Part shown: positions 1-6,481 of the stretch, one piece after another | Layout of the letters: the number at the start of each line of letters is the position of its first letter | How positions within the stretch are numbered: the first letter of the stretch is position 1 | NCBI GenBank assembly: GCA_004296815.1 | Contig: SCVT01000616.1 | Span: forward strand, 1 to 6,481 | DNA from: Reyranella sp. | GTDB lineage: Bacteria; Pseudomonadota; Alphaproteobacteria; Reyranellales; Reyranellaceae | Reading direction: 5' to 3' | Length of the DNA stretch: 6,481 nt | Program-made: the position numbers and the translations under genes | The notes under the pieces: generated by a model | Seen by the model: the letters and a program-made list of their open reading frames with translations, nothing else | The model's database searches: none | What the model was told of the DNA's origin: nothing

Positions 1-371
1 CGATCTGGATGGAAGCCGGTGCCGACCTCGAGCAGGCTCGCGACGCGGCCGCCGAGCTCGACCCGGCCGGCGGTCGGCTCGAGGATGCGCGACAGGATCT
101 TGAGCAGCGTCGTCTTGCCCGCGCCGTTGCGCCCGATGATGGCCACGACCTCGCCGCGCTTGATCTCGAAATCGACGTCGCGCAGCGCCCAGAACTCCTC
201 GATCGTGTCGCCCTCGACCATGGCGCGGCCGCGCAGCATGTCGAGGCCTTTGCGCAGCGCGTTGCGCGCGCGCCGCATCAGAGCCTCGCCGAGGATGCCG
301 TCGTACTGGACGTTGTGTCCGATGATGAACTTCTTGCCGAGCTTGTCGGCGCGGATGACGATGTCGGACAT
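1..371 (-). CDS. wzt: Wzt-like polysaccharide ABC transporter ATP-binding protein (5' part; C-terminus outside window)
   Basis: This is the ATPase subunit that powers export of a lipid-linked polysaccharide across the inner membrane with the permease encoded just upstream. I translated it by hand from the ATG at 371-369; 123 codons are visible and the frame is open to the left edge. It begins [15 protein letters not shown]. Residues about 18-58 form the charged, Arg-rich insertion typical of O-antigen/teichoic-acid exporters, followed by [13 protein letters not shown]. The Walker A motif GRNGAGKT is at residues 80-87, and the Q-loop approach [11 protein letters not shown] is at 112-122. The signature motif, Walker B and any C-terminal carbohydrate-binding domain lie outside the window, so it cannot be told whether this Wzt recognises a specific chain end. 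The start is 2 nt after the permease stop, with no good Shine-Dalgarno, so coupled translation is likely. The family call is secure; the symbol is by analogy. Confidence 0.93.
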   Translation of the reverse strand, partial: MSDIVIRADKLGKKFIIGHNVQYDGILGEALMRRARNALRKGLDMLRGRAMVEGDTIEEFWALRDVDFEIKRGEVVAIIGRNGAGKTTLLKILSRILEPTAGRVELGGRVASLLEVGTGFHPD

Positions 372-373
372 GG

Positions 374-1219
374 TCAGATGAGGTCCGCGAAGCCGCGCTC
401 GGTGCGTCGGAAGGTGCGGATGCCGTACCACAGCATGCCGGCGGCGACGATGAGGCTGATGGCGAAGCCCGGCAAATAGAGCGGACTCGTGCCGCCCATG
501 ATGCACCAACGGAAGCCGTCGATGATCCCGACCATCGGATTGATGCTGTAGAGCAGCAGCCACTGATCGGGCACGACCTTGGCTGAAAAGCCGACCGGTG
601 AGACGTAGAGGCCGACCTGGATGATGAACGGCAGGACGAAGCGGAAGTCGCGATATTTCACGATGGTCGCCGCCATCCAGACGGCAGGGCCGATCGCGAC
701 GATCACGGCCAGAACCACGAAGAACGGCAGCAGCACGATCTGCCAGCCCGGGACGACGCCGTACCAGGCCATGACGCCGGCGAGGATGACGAGGCTCACG
801 AGGAAGTCGATGAGGGCCACGACCACGGTCGCCATCGGCACGATGAGGCGGGGGAAATAGACTTTGGTGATGAGCTGCGAGCTGCCGACCACGCTGCTCG
901 ATGCGTCGGACAGGATCGACGACACCAGCGTCCATGGCAGCAGGCCGGCCAGAACCATCACCGCGTAGGGCGTCTCGCCCTCGGTCGGCAGCTTGGCGAT
1001 CTTTCCGAACACGATGGTGAAAACGACCATCGTCATGAAAGGACGCACGAAAGCCCAGGCCACGCCGATCAGGGTCTGCTTGTAGCGTACGGCGACGTCG
1101 CGCCACGCGAGAATCAGGAAGAGCTCGCGGTAGCGCCAGAGGTCCTGCCAGTATTGGCGGTCGGCGCGGCCGGCCTCGAGGACCAGCACGGGCGGCGCGG
1201 AACGGTCGTTCGTACTCAT
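374..1219 (-). CDS. wzm: Wzm-like ABC-2 polysaccharide exporter permease
   Basis: This is the membrane subunit of a polysaccharide ABC exporter, acting in the inner membrane with the adjacent ATPase to move undecaprenyl-linked glycan to the periplasm. The 281 residues match the usual size of about 260-290. The amphipathic N-terminal motif [17 protein letters not shown] (39-55) is characteristic of the ABC2_membrane family. Hydrophobic segments lie at about 51-72, 85-105, 126-152, 160-187, 194-211 and 251-269, giving the expected six-helix core. The coupling-type KYRDFRF stretch (188-194), [14 protein letters not shown] (225-238) and the C-terminal [11 protein letters not shown] are also family hallmarks. 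Its ATG overlaps the stop of the upstream glycosyltransferase by 4 nt (ATGA, 1216-1219), and a weak AGG lies about 8 nt upstream, so translation is probably coupled. The substrate cannot be read from the sequence. Confidence 0.95.
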   Translation of the reverse strand: MSTNDRSAPPVLVLEAGRADRQYWQDLWRYRELFLILAWRDVAVRYKQTLIGVAWAFVRPFMTMVVFTIVFGKIAKLPTEGETPYAVMVLAGLLPWTLVSSILSDASSSVVGSSQLITKVYFPRLIVPMATVVVALIDFLVSLVILAGVMAWYGVVPGWQIVLLPFFVVLAVIVAIGPAVWMAATIVKYRDFRFVLPFIIQVGLYVSPVGFSAKVVPDQWLLLYSINPMVGIIDGFRWCIMGGTSPLYLPGFAISLIVAAGMLWYGIRTFRRTERGFADLI

Positions 1220-2316
1220 ATACCGGACCTAATACGACGCGGTTGGGTCAGAAGGCGAGCGAGGAGTGCGCGCGCGGCGGCAGCGAAATGGCGCCGCCGG
1301 TACGGTTCCACCGCCGCCGGATCGGCCCTGCCCTTGCCGAGTTCGCCCAGGATGGCGGCCGCCAGCGCCGCGCGATCGGCGGGATCGACGATCACGCCGA
1401 CGCGATCGGGGATGGCATCGGCCGTGCCGCCACCCTTTCCGCCGACGACCCGCAGGCCGCAGGCCGCGGCCTCGAGATAGACGATCCCGAACCCCTCTTC
1501 AGTGCTCGGCATCACGTAGAGATCGGCCTGGCGGTAGAGGTCGGGCAACTCCGCGTCGGGCACGTAGCCCAGGAAGCGCACCGCGCCGGCCGGCGCCAGC
1601 ACTGCGGCCGCTGCCTCGAGGCGCTGGCGGTCGTCGCCATCGCCCGCCACGACGTGGACCAGGTCGGGATGATTTTCGCGCAAGGCACCGAGCACCGAGA
1701 ACACCGCCTCGTGGCCCTTGTAGCGTTCGCTCGCCGCCAGGCGGCCGACGGTGAGCAGGATCGGGCCGCGGCCGAGCTGCAGGCGCTCGCGCAAGCCCTC
1801 CGGCGGCTGCCCGGGTGTGAAGACATCCTGCACCGTATCGGGCAGTACGCGCGCGCGCTCGGGCGGCAGGTCGACCCACGCCAGCAGGATGCGCCGGGTC
1901 TCGCGGCTGACGACGCTCACCAGGTCGGCGCGCTCGATCATGCGCCGGGCCATGGCGCGGCGATCCTTCCAGACGTCGGTGCCGTGCGCCTGCAGCCAGT
2001 AGCGGGCACCCAGCAGGCGCGCGATGGCGAAGGCGAGCGGCGCCATGAAGACGTGTCCGCAGAACACCACGTCGATCGGCCGGTGCCGCCACGCCGCGCC
2101 GAACGCGGCGAGCGAGAAGCCGAGACGGCTGAAGATCGCGGACTTCTGCACGACACCCTGAGGCAGGGCGAGGCCCGCGGCGTCACCCAGCCGCGGCAGG
2201 ATGACGATCTCGGTGCCGCCTTCGGCCAGCGCCTCGAAGAGGTCCTGGTTGTAGCGTGCGATGCCGCCGCGGGCGCCGTAGCAGTCGCCGACGAGAGCGA
2301 GGATGCGCGCTGCCAT
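1216..2316 (-). CDS. Family 4 (GT-B fold) glycosyltransferase
   Basis: This is a retaining GT4-type glycosyltransferase that probably adds one sugar to the growing lipid-linked chain at the cytoplasmic face. The 366 residues are a full-length GT-B enzyme. The N-terminal Rossmann domain begins at residue 4 ([11 protein letters not shown]), with the acceptor-side glycine loop [10 protein letters not shown] (14-23) and HGTDVW at 111-116. The C-terminal donor domain starts near 185 ([17 protein letters not shown], where R192 and K200 are the expected phosphate contacts). The EX7E pair is E274/E282 within [15 protein letters not shown]. No signal peptide or membrane segment is seen, and donor and linkage are not predictable. 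The ATG is 6 nt after the asparagine synthase stop and in the same frame. AAAGG directly abuts the ATG, too close for a normal ribosome binding site, and no other in-frame start exists near the N-terminus. Its stop overlaps the permease ATG. Confidence 0.94.
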   Translation of the reverse strand: MAARILALVGDCYGARGGIARYNQDLFEALAEGGTEIVILPRLGDAAGLALPQGVVQKSAIFSRLGFSLAAFGAAWRHRPIDVVFCGHVFMAPLAFAIARLLGARYWLQAHGTDVWKDRRAMARRMIERADLVSVVSRETRRILLAWVDLPPERARVLPDTVQDVFTPGQPPEGLRERLQLGRGPILLTVGRLAASERYKGHEAVFSVLGALRENHPDLVHVVAGDGDDRQRLEAAAAVLAPAGAVRFLGYVPDAELPDLYRQADLYVMPSTEEGFGIVYLEAAACGLRVVGGKGGGTADAIPDRVGVIVDPADRAALAAAILGELGKGRADPAAVEPYRRRHFAAAARALLARLLTQPRRIRSGI

Positions 2317-2322
2317 CCTTTG

Positions 2323-4152
2323 CTAGGCCGCCGCCGGGCCGGCCCAGCCGGCACGCCAGACGCTGAGCGCCCAGTCGCGCGAGGCGGCGGAGAAATCGAT
2401 TCCCGAGGAAGGCGTCCCCGCCGCCTCGCGCAGCCAGCGTCCGACCGGAGTCGAGAAGCCGGTCTTGGGCCGGTGCCGGATGCTGTCGGGCAGCGGCTGC
2501 GGAGGCACGTCGGCCACCGCGTCCTTGGCGTTCATCGCCGCGAGCGCCTCGCCCGGCGGAAGGGCGGCGAGGAAGAACGGGTCGACATAGGGCACGCGGA
2601 TCTCGATCGAATGCGACATGCCCGCCCAATCGGCGTCGCGCAGGAGCTGGTTGCGCATGTAGAGCGCGGTCTCGAGCGCGGCAACGCGATCGAAGTCGCC
2701 GAGCGGCGCGCCGGCCTGCAACGCGGCGGCGATCCGGCTGAGCGGCGCCAGCCGGCGCAGCCCCTCCTCCACCAGTTCGCGATCGAGCACCTCGTCCAGT
2801 TCCCACGGCATGTAGACGCCGCGTCGCAGCAGGTAGGCACCGGCCCAGTCGCCGCCGTACTGCAGCACGCCCGGCGCTTTCGGGTGCAGGCCGAGACCCG
2901 CGGCGCGGGCCGCGGACAGCCCGTGGCGGGCGAGCACGCCCAAGCCTGGCAGCCACGACATGGGCCGCAGCCAGTGCACGCTGCGCGGCACATCGGTGAA
3001 CGAGGGATAGCCGCCGAAGCACTCATCGGCGCCGAGCCCGCTCAGCGCCACCTTGATCCCGGCCTCGCGCGCGGCCTTGGCGACGAACCAGGTGTTGATG
3101 CCGTCGATGGTCGGCAGGTCCATCGCGTCGAGCAGCGCCGGCAGGTCCCGCTCGAACTCGGCGCGATCCACCGTGCGCACGATCTGGCGCGCGCCGTAGC
3201 GTGCCGCGACCTCGGCCGCGAGCGGCGCCTCGTCCTGCGCCAGGCCTTTGAACTCCGCGAAGGCGAGCGTCACCGCGGTGATATCCCGCACGCCCAACCC
3301 CGCCATGGTGCCGAGCAGGGCGCCGGAATCGAGACCGGCCGAGAGGAACACCGCGACAGGCACGTCGGCGACGAGATGGTGGCGCACCGAATCGCGCACC
3401 GCCTCGGCGAGCTGCACCCGCGCATCGCCGTTGCTCGCGCGCGTCGCCCGCTCGGTGAGCGCCGCGGCGACGTCGTAATAAGGCTGCGGCGTGCCCGGCC
3501 CGGTCGCGTCGACCGTGAGCGTCGTGCCGGCGGGCAAGGTGTGGATGCTGCGCCATACCGTGAAGGGCTCGGGCACGCTGCCGAAGAGATGGAAGCCCAC
3601 GATACCGGCCGGATCTGGATCGCGTGGCACCGCGCCGCCGGCCAGCAGCGCCTTGGCCTGCGAGGCGAAGCGAACGGTCCAGCCGTCGTCCGCCCAATAG
3701 AGCGGCTTGATGCCGAGTGGATCGCGCGCCAGCAGCAGCGTGCGCTTTCCCGCGTCCCACAAGCCGAAGGCGAACATGCCGCGCAGGCGACGGACCATGT
3801 CCGCGCCGTACTCGTCGTAGAGCTGCAGCAGGACCTCGGTGTCGGACTCGCTCCTGAACCGGCGACCCTTCGACTGAAGGTCGGCCTTCAGCTCACGGTA
3901 ATTGTAGATCTCGCCGTTGAAGGTGATGGTGAGACGCCCGTCGCTCGCGTGCATCGGCTGGGCGCCGCCCTCGGACAGGTCGATGATCGCGAGGCGGAGA
4001 TGGCCGAAGCCGGTCCGGCCGTCGTCGCTCACCCACAGCCCGCTGCCGTCCGGCCCGCGCGCCTTCATGCGATCGTTCATGCGCACGATCTCGCCGCGGT
4101 CGACCCGGGGCGAGACGTCGAGATAGGCGTGGATGCCGGCTATGCCGCACAT
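2323..4152 (-). CDS. asnB: Asparagine synthase (glutamine-hydrolysing)-type amidotransferase
   Basis: This is a two-domain amidotransferase: an N-terminal glutaminase releases ammonia, and a C-terminal ATP-dependent synthetase adenylates a carboxylate and amidates it. The classic substrate is aspartate, but in polysaccharide loci homologues are linked to uronamide formation. I start it at the ATG at 4152-4150, because the mature enzyme must expose Cys2 (MCGIAGIHAY); the open frame extending upstream is a shadow of the previous gene. Glutaminase motifs are RGPDGSG (32-38), FNGEIYNYREL (78-88) and the SESDTEVLL stretch (101-109). Synthetase motifs are the PP-loop SAGLDSG (271-277, Ala in place of the usual second Gly), SGLGADECFGGYPSF (371-385), IEIRVPYVDP (516-525) and RPKTGFSTPVGRW (561-573). 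The 609 residues fit the long EPS/exosortase-type AsnB. All catalytic motifs are intact, so it is probably active. It lies 14 nt after the sugar transferase stop with only a weak GAG upstream. Confidence 0.94.
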   Translation of the reverse strand: MCGIAGIHAYLDVSPRVDRGEIVRMNDRMKARGPDGSGLWVSDDGRTGFGHLRLAIIDLSEGGAQPMHASDGRLTITFNGEIYNYRELKADLQSKGRRFRSESDTEVLLQLYDEYGADMVRRLRGMFAFGLWDAGKRTLLLARDPLGIKPLYWADDGWTVRFASQAKALLAGGAVPRDPDPAGIVGFHLFGSVPEPFTVWRSIHTLPAGTTLTVDATGPGTPQPYYDVAAALTERATRASNGDARVQLAEAVRDSVRHHLVADVPVAVFLSAGLDSGALLGTMAGLGVRDITAVTLAFAEFKGLAQDEAPLAAEVAARYGARQIVRTVDRAEFERDLPALLDAMDLPTIDGINTWFVAKAAREAGIKVALSGLGADECFGGYPSFTDVPRSVHWLRPMSWLPGLGVLARHGLSAARAAGLGLHPKAPGVLQYGGDWAGAYLLRRGVYMPWELDEVLDRELVEEGLRRLAPLSRIAAALQAGAPLGDFDRVAALETALYMRNQLLRDADWAGMSHSIEIRVPYVDPFFLAALPPGEALAAMNAKDAVADVPPQPLPDSIRHRPKTGFSTPVGRWLREAAGTPSSGIDFSAASRDWALSVWRAGWAGPAAA

Positions 4153-4166
4153 GGCTCGTGGCGAGT

Positions 4167-5516
4167 TTAGCGCGCCCCGGTGCCGCGGAACACCACGGCG
4201 AAGGTCCGGAGCACGATCACCATGTCGAGCCAAAGCGAGCAGTGCTTCAGGAAGTAGAGGTCGTATTCGAGCTTGGCGCGCATCGCGTCGGCCTCGTGGG
4301 CGTAGCCCTGGTTGATCTGCGCCCAGCCGGTGACGCCCGGCCGCACGATGCTGCGCAGCGCGAAGTATTCGATGTCGCGCACGTAGCCCTTCTCCAGCGA
4401 GGCCGCCTCGGGCCGCGGGCCGACCCAGCTCATCTCGCCGCGCAGGATGTTGAAGACCTGCGGCAGCTCGTCGAGCCGGCACGGCCTGAGGTAGCGACCG
4501 ATGCGCGTGATCCGCGAGTCGGACGCGTTCGTGAAGCTCGGCCCGCCGGCGCCGTCGTACATCGTCCTGAACTTGATCATGCGGAACGGCCGGCCGCGGC
4601 GGCCGATGCGGGTCTGCAGGAAGAAGACCGGCCCCTGGCTGTCGAGCCGCACCAGCAGAGCCACGATCGCCAGCACGGGCAGGATCAGCGGCAGGAACAG
4701 CACAGTGAAGGCGAGCTCGATGCCGCGGCGTACGACCAGGTATTGACGCGACGGCAGCAGCGCGCCGAATTCGTTGGGTGTCAGGCCGCCGAGCGGCGTG
4801 CGCCCGGTCATGGTCTCGACGATGTAGCGACGGTCGAGGACCGGGACGCCGGCGATGGCGGCATCGGCCAGAGCCTCGATCTGCCCCTCCTCGAGTTCGC
4901 TGGCGAGATCGGCGACGATGGCATCGACCCTGAGGCCGCGTCCGCGCACCTCGGTGAAGTCGAGCCAGCGGCAGGTCGGCAAGCGCGGCATCGCGGCGAT
5001 CGCGGATTTCGGCATCACGGCGTAGTTGCGCACAAGGAAGCGGGCGCGAAGCTGGGCGATCACGGCCATCCACAACACAGTGAGCAGGCCGGAGCCGAAA
5101 AGCTGAACGCGCGAATAGTCAAGACGCAGCAGCAGCAGGATGGCGGCGATCAGCGCGTAGGTGATCACGGCGATCGGGGCGATGTGGCTGGCGTTCAGCC
5201 CGGCGCCGGGAAAGGCATCGAGCCGGCGACCGCAGTACCAGACGATGACGTAGGCGAACGACGTGACGACGATGGTGAGTTCGGAAGCGTCGAACGCGCC
5301 GACGAACGGCTCGTCGACCGAGTAGATGGGGATCGGCAGGACGACGCAGAACAGGAAGCCCAGCACGGCATCGACCCAGGTCTCGATGAAACGCTGTGGC
5401 GCCGAACGCAGGCGCGGCTCGACGGTGGCCCGAGCCGGCTCGCCGGGAGGTGTCTCCGCACCCGCTGGAATCGCACTACGCACCCTGGCTCCCCATCGAG
5501 GACCGCGACGCGCCAT
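4167..5516 (-). CDS. Initiating sugar transferase (polyisoprenyl-phosphate hexose-1-phosphate transferase, WbaP/WcaJ/ExoY-like)
   Basis: This membrane enzyme transfers a sugar-1-phosphate from a nucleotide sugar to undecaprenyl phosphate, the first step of repeat-unit assembly. The 449-residue form resembles large PHPT proteins. Four N-terminal hydrophobic segments (about 47-66, 81-98, 109-131, 138-157) precede a soluble linker domain (about 168-255), then the re-entrant helix (265-290) and the catalytic core. Core motifs are GPVFFLQTRIG (295-305), FRMIKFRTM (311-319), the catalytic Asp-Glu pair D349/E350 in RLDELPQVFNILRGEMSWVG, GPRPE (366-370) and RPGVTGWAQINQGY (392-405). The usual KRxxD before the helix reads RRGIE (263-267), a conservative Asp to Glu change. 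The start is uncertain: the ATG at 5516 has only a weak GAGCGG upstream, while a GTG at 5483-5481 (438 aa) has GGGGAG at ideal spacing. Codons before it are also less G/C-biased at third positions. It is the first gene after the 5615-5644 promoter. Which sugar it uses is unknown. Confidence 0.95.
   Translation of the reverse strand: MARRGPRWGARVRSAIPAGAETPPGEPARATVEPRLRSAPQRFIETWVDAVLGFLFCVVLPIPIYSVDEPFVGAFDASELTIVVTSFAYVIVWYCGRRLDAFPGAGLNASHIAPIAVITYALIAAILLLLRLDYSRVQLFGSGLLTVLWMAVIAQLRARFLVRNYAVMPKSAIAAMPRLPTCRWLDFTEVRGRGLRVDAIVADLASELEEGQIEALADAAIAGVPVLDRRYIVETMTGRTPLGGLTPNEFGALLPSRQYLVVRRGIELAFTVLFLPLILPVLAIVALLVRLDSQGPVFFLQTRIGRRGRPFRMIKFRTMYDGAGGPSFTNASDSRITRIGRYLRPCRLDELPQVFNILRGEMSWVGPRPEAASLEKGYVRDIEYFALRSIVRPGVTGWAQINQGYAHEADAMRAKLEYDLYFLKHCSLWLDMVIVLRTFAVVFRGTGAR
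5481..5494 (-). promoter_or_regulatory. Candidate Shine-Dalgarno and alternative GTG start for the sugar transferase
   Basis: On the minus strand GGGGAG (5494-5489) is followed by a 5-nt spacer and GTG (5483-5481), in frame with the sugar transferase at its codon 12. This is a better initiation context than the ATG at 5516. It would shorten the protein from 449 to 438 residues and remove only an Arg-rich stretch ahead of the first membrane segment, so the sequence alone does not decide between the two starts. Confidence 0.5.
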
Positions 5517-5551
5517 TGAGAACCGCTCGCAACGGCAAGGCGCCGCTGCGA

Positions 5552-5595
5552 CCCGTCATCATAGTCCCGTCATTCCCACAGGTATGCTCCCACAG
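5552..5595 (-). repeat. Two back-to-back direct-repeat pairs, each with 14-bp period, in the leader
   Basis: On the plus strand the 8-mer CCCGTCAT occurs at 5552-5559 and 5566-5573, 14 bp apart. It is followed without a gap by the 8-mer TCCCACAG at 5574-5581 and 5588-5595, again 14 bp apart. A near copy of the second (TCCCACGG) lies at 5631-5638, between the -35 and -10 elements. The pairs sit in the inferred untranslated leader of the sugar transferase operon and could be protein-binding sites or a slippage relic. No known regulator is recognised. Confidence 0.6.
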
Positions 5596-5600
5596 CATAC
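5582..5600 (-). promoter_or_regulatory. Perfect 7-bp inverted repeat with 5-nt loop (operator or leader hairpin)
   Basis: The minus strand reads GTATGCT, then GTGGG, then AGCATAC: a perfect 7-bp palindrome with a 5-nt spacer. It lies about 8 to 26 nt downstream of the expected transcription start, where a repressor operator or an RNA hairpin at the 5' end could act. It is not followed by a T run on the minus strand, so it does not look like an intrinsic terminator for the upstream ligase-family gene. Its function is inferred only from position and symmetry. Confidence 0.5.
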
Positions 5601-5614
5601 TTGCACCCGGACTG

Positions 5615-5644
5615 ATTATATCTGCTCTATTCCCACGGCGTAAA
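5615..5644 (-). promoter_or_regulatory. Sigma-70-type promoter for the sugar transferase-asnB-GT-wzm-wzt operon
   Basis: The minus strand has an exact TATAAT -10 box (5620-5615) preceded by an 18-nt spacer and TTTACG (5644-5639), which matches the TTGACA consensus at 4 of 6 positions. Transcription should start near 5608 and give a leader of about 90-125 nt, depending on which start codon is used. The -35 falls inside the last codons of the upstream gene, and the -10 is just past its stop (5627-5629). The A/T-rich patch stands out sharply in this G+C-rich DNA. Confidence 0.6.
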
Positions 5645-6481
5645 GCCTTCCGGTGCATTGTCCCTGCGACCGAATGCCTGCGCCCACCCCATCCCCAGCA
5701 GGGCGCTGGTGACGAAGGCGATGGCGGGCATCTGCAGGCTGAAGTCGATCACGGAGTGCACGATCGGCACGGCGGCGATCGAAAAGGCCGCCACCGGCAG
5801 ATAGCGGTAGGACAGTCGGCGGCGCAGCGCCCCCCGCAGGCAGATCAGCCAGGGAATGGCCACGACGGCCAGCGCCGGGATCGCCGCGATGACGCCCAGC
5901 TCGACCACGACCTCGAGCGGAGTGGAATGGGCGAGGTTGTTGGGGATGAGGATGCTGGCCGGCTGGAGGATCGTATAGATGTCGGCGAATCCACCCAGCC
6001 CCCAGCCCAGCCAGGGCGACAGCCAGATCGCCTTCAACCCGACGTACCAGATGCGCAGGCGCGAGAAGGAATCGCCGGCATCGGCGAACTTGGTGAGCAG
6101 GGCGCTGCCGGCGACGAGCCCGACCACGACGAACACGGCGAAGCCGGCGAAGAACACGCGGCCGAGGTCGGGCCGGGCTTTCCAGCGGCCGCGCATCAGC
6201 AGCAGGCCGAACGCCAGGGCGCCGACGGTGGTCGCCCCGAAGCCGGCGCGCGAGGCCGACATCAGCATGCCGCCCAGCATCAGGAAGATGGCGGCGATCT
6301 GGACCACGCGCGCGCCGGTGAACCAGTCGATGAGGCGGACATCCTCTTCCTCGTCGTGACCGTAGGGTGGATCGCTCTGCTTGTTCTTGCCGCTGAACAG
6401 AAGTGCCGCCGAGGCGATCACCGCCATGCCCATGTAGCAGGCGAACGAGTTGCTGCTGACGAAGGTGCCGCTCATCAGGCA
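5627..6481 (-). CDS. O-antigen ligase / Wzy polymerase family membrane protein (C-terminal part; 5' end outside window)
   Basis: This is a polytopic inner-membrane protein of the Wzy_C superfamily, whose members either ligate undecaprenyl-linked glycan to lipid A-core (WaaL) or polymerise repeat units (Wzy) on the periplasmic side. The frame is open to the right edge. The internal Met at 6475 is preceded in frame by Cys-Leu, and the family motif runs LMSGTFVSSNSFACYMGM, so the true start is upstream and roughly a third or more of the protein is missing. Numbering from that Met, SASRAGFG (73-80) contains the conserved Arg (R76), GWGLGGF is at 157-163, and AHSTPLEVVVELGVI (182-196) contains the conserved loop His (H183). 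These correspond to the Arg and His known to matter in WaaL. Membrane segments lie at about 12-28, 57-73, 78-94, 106-127, 192-213, 225-243 and 247-265. A charged loop (about 29-50, with DEEED) is notable. Ligase versus polymerase cannot be settled from sequence. Confidence 0.88.
   Translation of the reverse strand, partial: CLMSGTFVSSNSFACYMGMAVIASAALLFSGKNKQSDPPYGHDEEEDVRLIDWFTGARVVQIAAIFLMLGGMLMSASRAGFGATTVGALAFGLLLMRGRWKARPDLGRVFFAGFAVFVVVGLVAGSALLTKFADAGDSFSRLRIWYVGLKAIWLSPWLGWGLGGFADIYTILQPASILIPNNLAHSTPLEVVVELGVIAAIPALAVVAIPWLICLRGALRRRLSYRYLPVAAFSIAAVPIVHSVIDFSLQMPAIAFVTSALLGMGWAQAFGRRDNAPEGFTPWE

Noticed and set aside
9..479. Plus-strand open frame at the left edge
   Set aside because: It runs antisense to the Wzt Walker A region and the end of the permease and has no domain of its own.
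2183..3022. Alternate-frame minus-strand open frames within asnB and the glycosyltransferase
   Set aside because: Arg/Ala-rich shadows in the wrong frame. The true frames carry the conserved motifs continuously without frameshift.
1243..4170. Very long plus-strand open frame (975 codons) antisense to the glycosyltransferase and asnB
   Set aside because: It is rich in Arg, Ala, Gly, His, Asp and Gln with no recognisable domain, and is the usual antisense by-product of G/C-biased codons. The opposite strand encodes two complete, motif-bearing enzymes over the same bases.
4153..5073. In-frame upstream extension of asnB making a 916-residue protein
   Set aside because: The extension is Arg-rich and overlaps the sugar transferase coding region in another frame. 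AsnB must start Met-Cys to expose its catalytic Cys2, which fixes the start at 4152.
4158..5519. Plus-strand open frame of 453 codons antisense to the sugar transferase
   Set aside because: Low-complexity shadow composition. The minus strand here encodes a full PHPT with catalytic motifs and membrane segments.
5582..5600. Inverted repeat read as a rho-independent terminator after the ligase-family gene
   Set aside because: The stem is only 7 bp with no following T tract on the minus strand, and it lies downstream of a good -10 box. An operator or leader hairpin fits better.

Overview
The window is a run of six minus-strand genes for making and exporting a cell-surface polysaccharide (O-antigen, capsule or exopolysaccharide). 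The DNA is very G+C-rich by eye, with strong G/C preference at third codon positions. The protein families and the leaderless, tightly packed layout suggest a Gram-negative proteobacterium, most likely an alphaproteobacterium. That placement is inferred from composition and protein style; there is no rRNA or other taxonomic marker here.

In transcription order (high to low coordinates) the genes are: (1) a Wzy_C/O-antigen ligase-family membrane protein, whose N-terminal part lies beyond position 6481 (5627-6481); (2) a 110-nt A/T-richer gap (5517-5626) with a convincing promoter, a perfect 7-bp inverted repeat and two short direct-repeat pairs of 14-bp period; (3) a polyisoprenyl-phosphate hexose-1-phosphate transferase that would start the glycan on its lipid carrier (4167-5516); (4) a complete glutamine-dependent asparagine synthase-type amidotransferase (2323-4152); (5) a GT4 glycosyltransferase (1216-2316); (6) a Wzm-like ABC-2 permease (374-1219); and (7) the first 123 codons of the Wzt-like ATPase that pairs with it (1-371, running off the left edge).

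Genes 3 to 7 look like one operon from the promoter at about 5615-5644. Junctions are 14 nt, 6 nt, a 4-nt ATGA overlap and 2 nt, so translational coupling is likely. The inferred flow is: the initiating transferase loads a sugar phosphate on undecaprenyl phosphate, the GT4 enzyme (with others outside the window) extends it, the amidotransferase may amidate a sugar acid or supply asparagine, Wzm/Wzt exports the chain, and the Wzy_C protein polymerises it or ligates it to an acceptor. A Wzy_C protein next to an ABC exporter is the main functional puzzle.

No tRNA, rRNA, CRISPR array, insertion sequence or rho-independent terminator was seen. No gene-free stretch exceeds about 110 nt. The long open frames on the plus strand are antisense shadows of high-GC genes.
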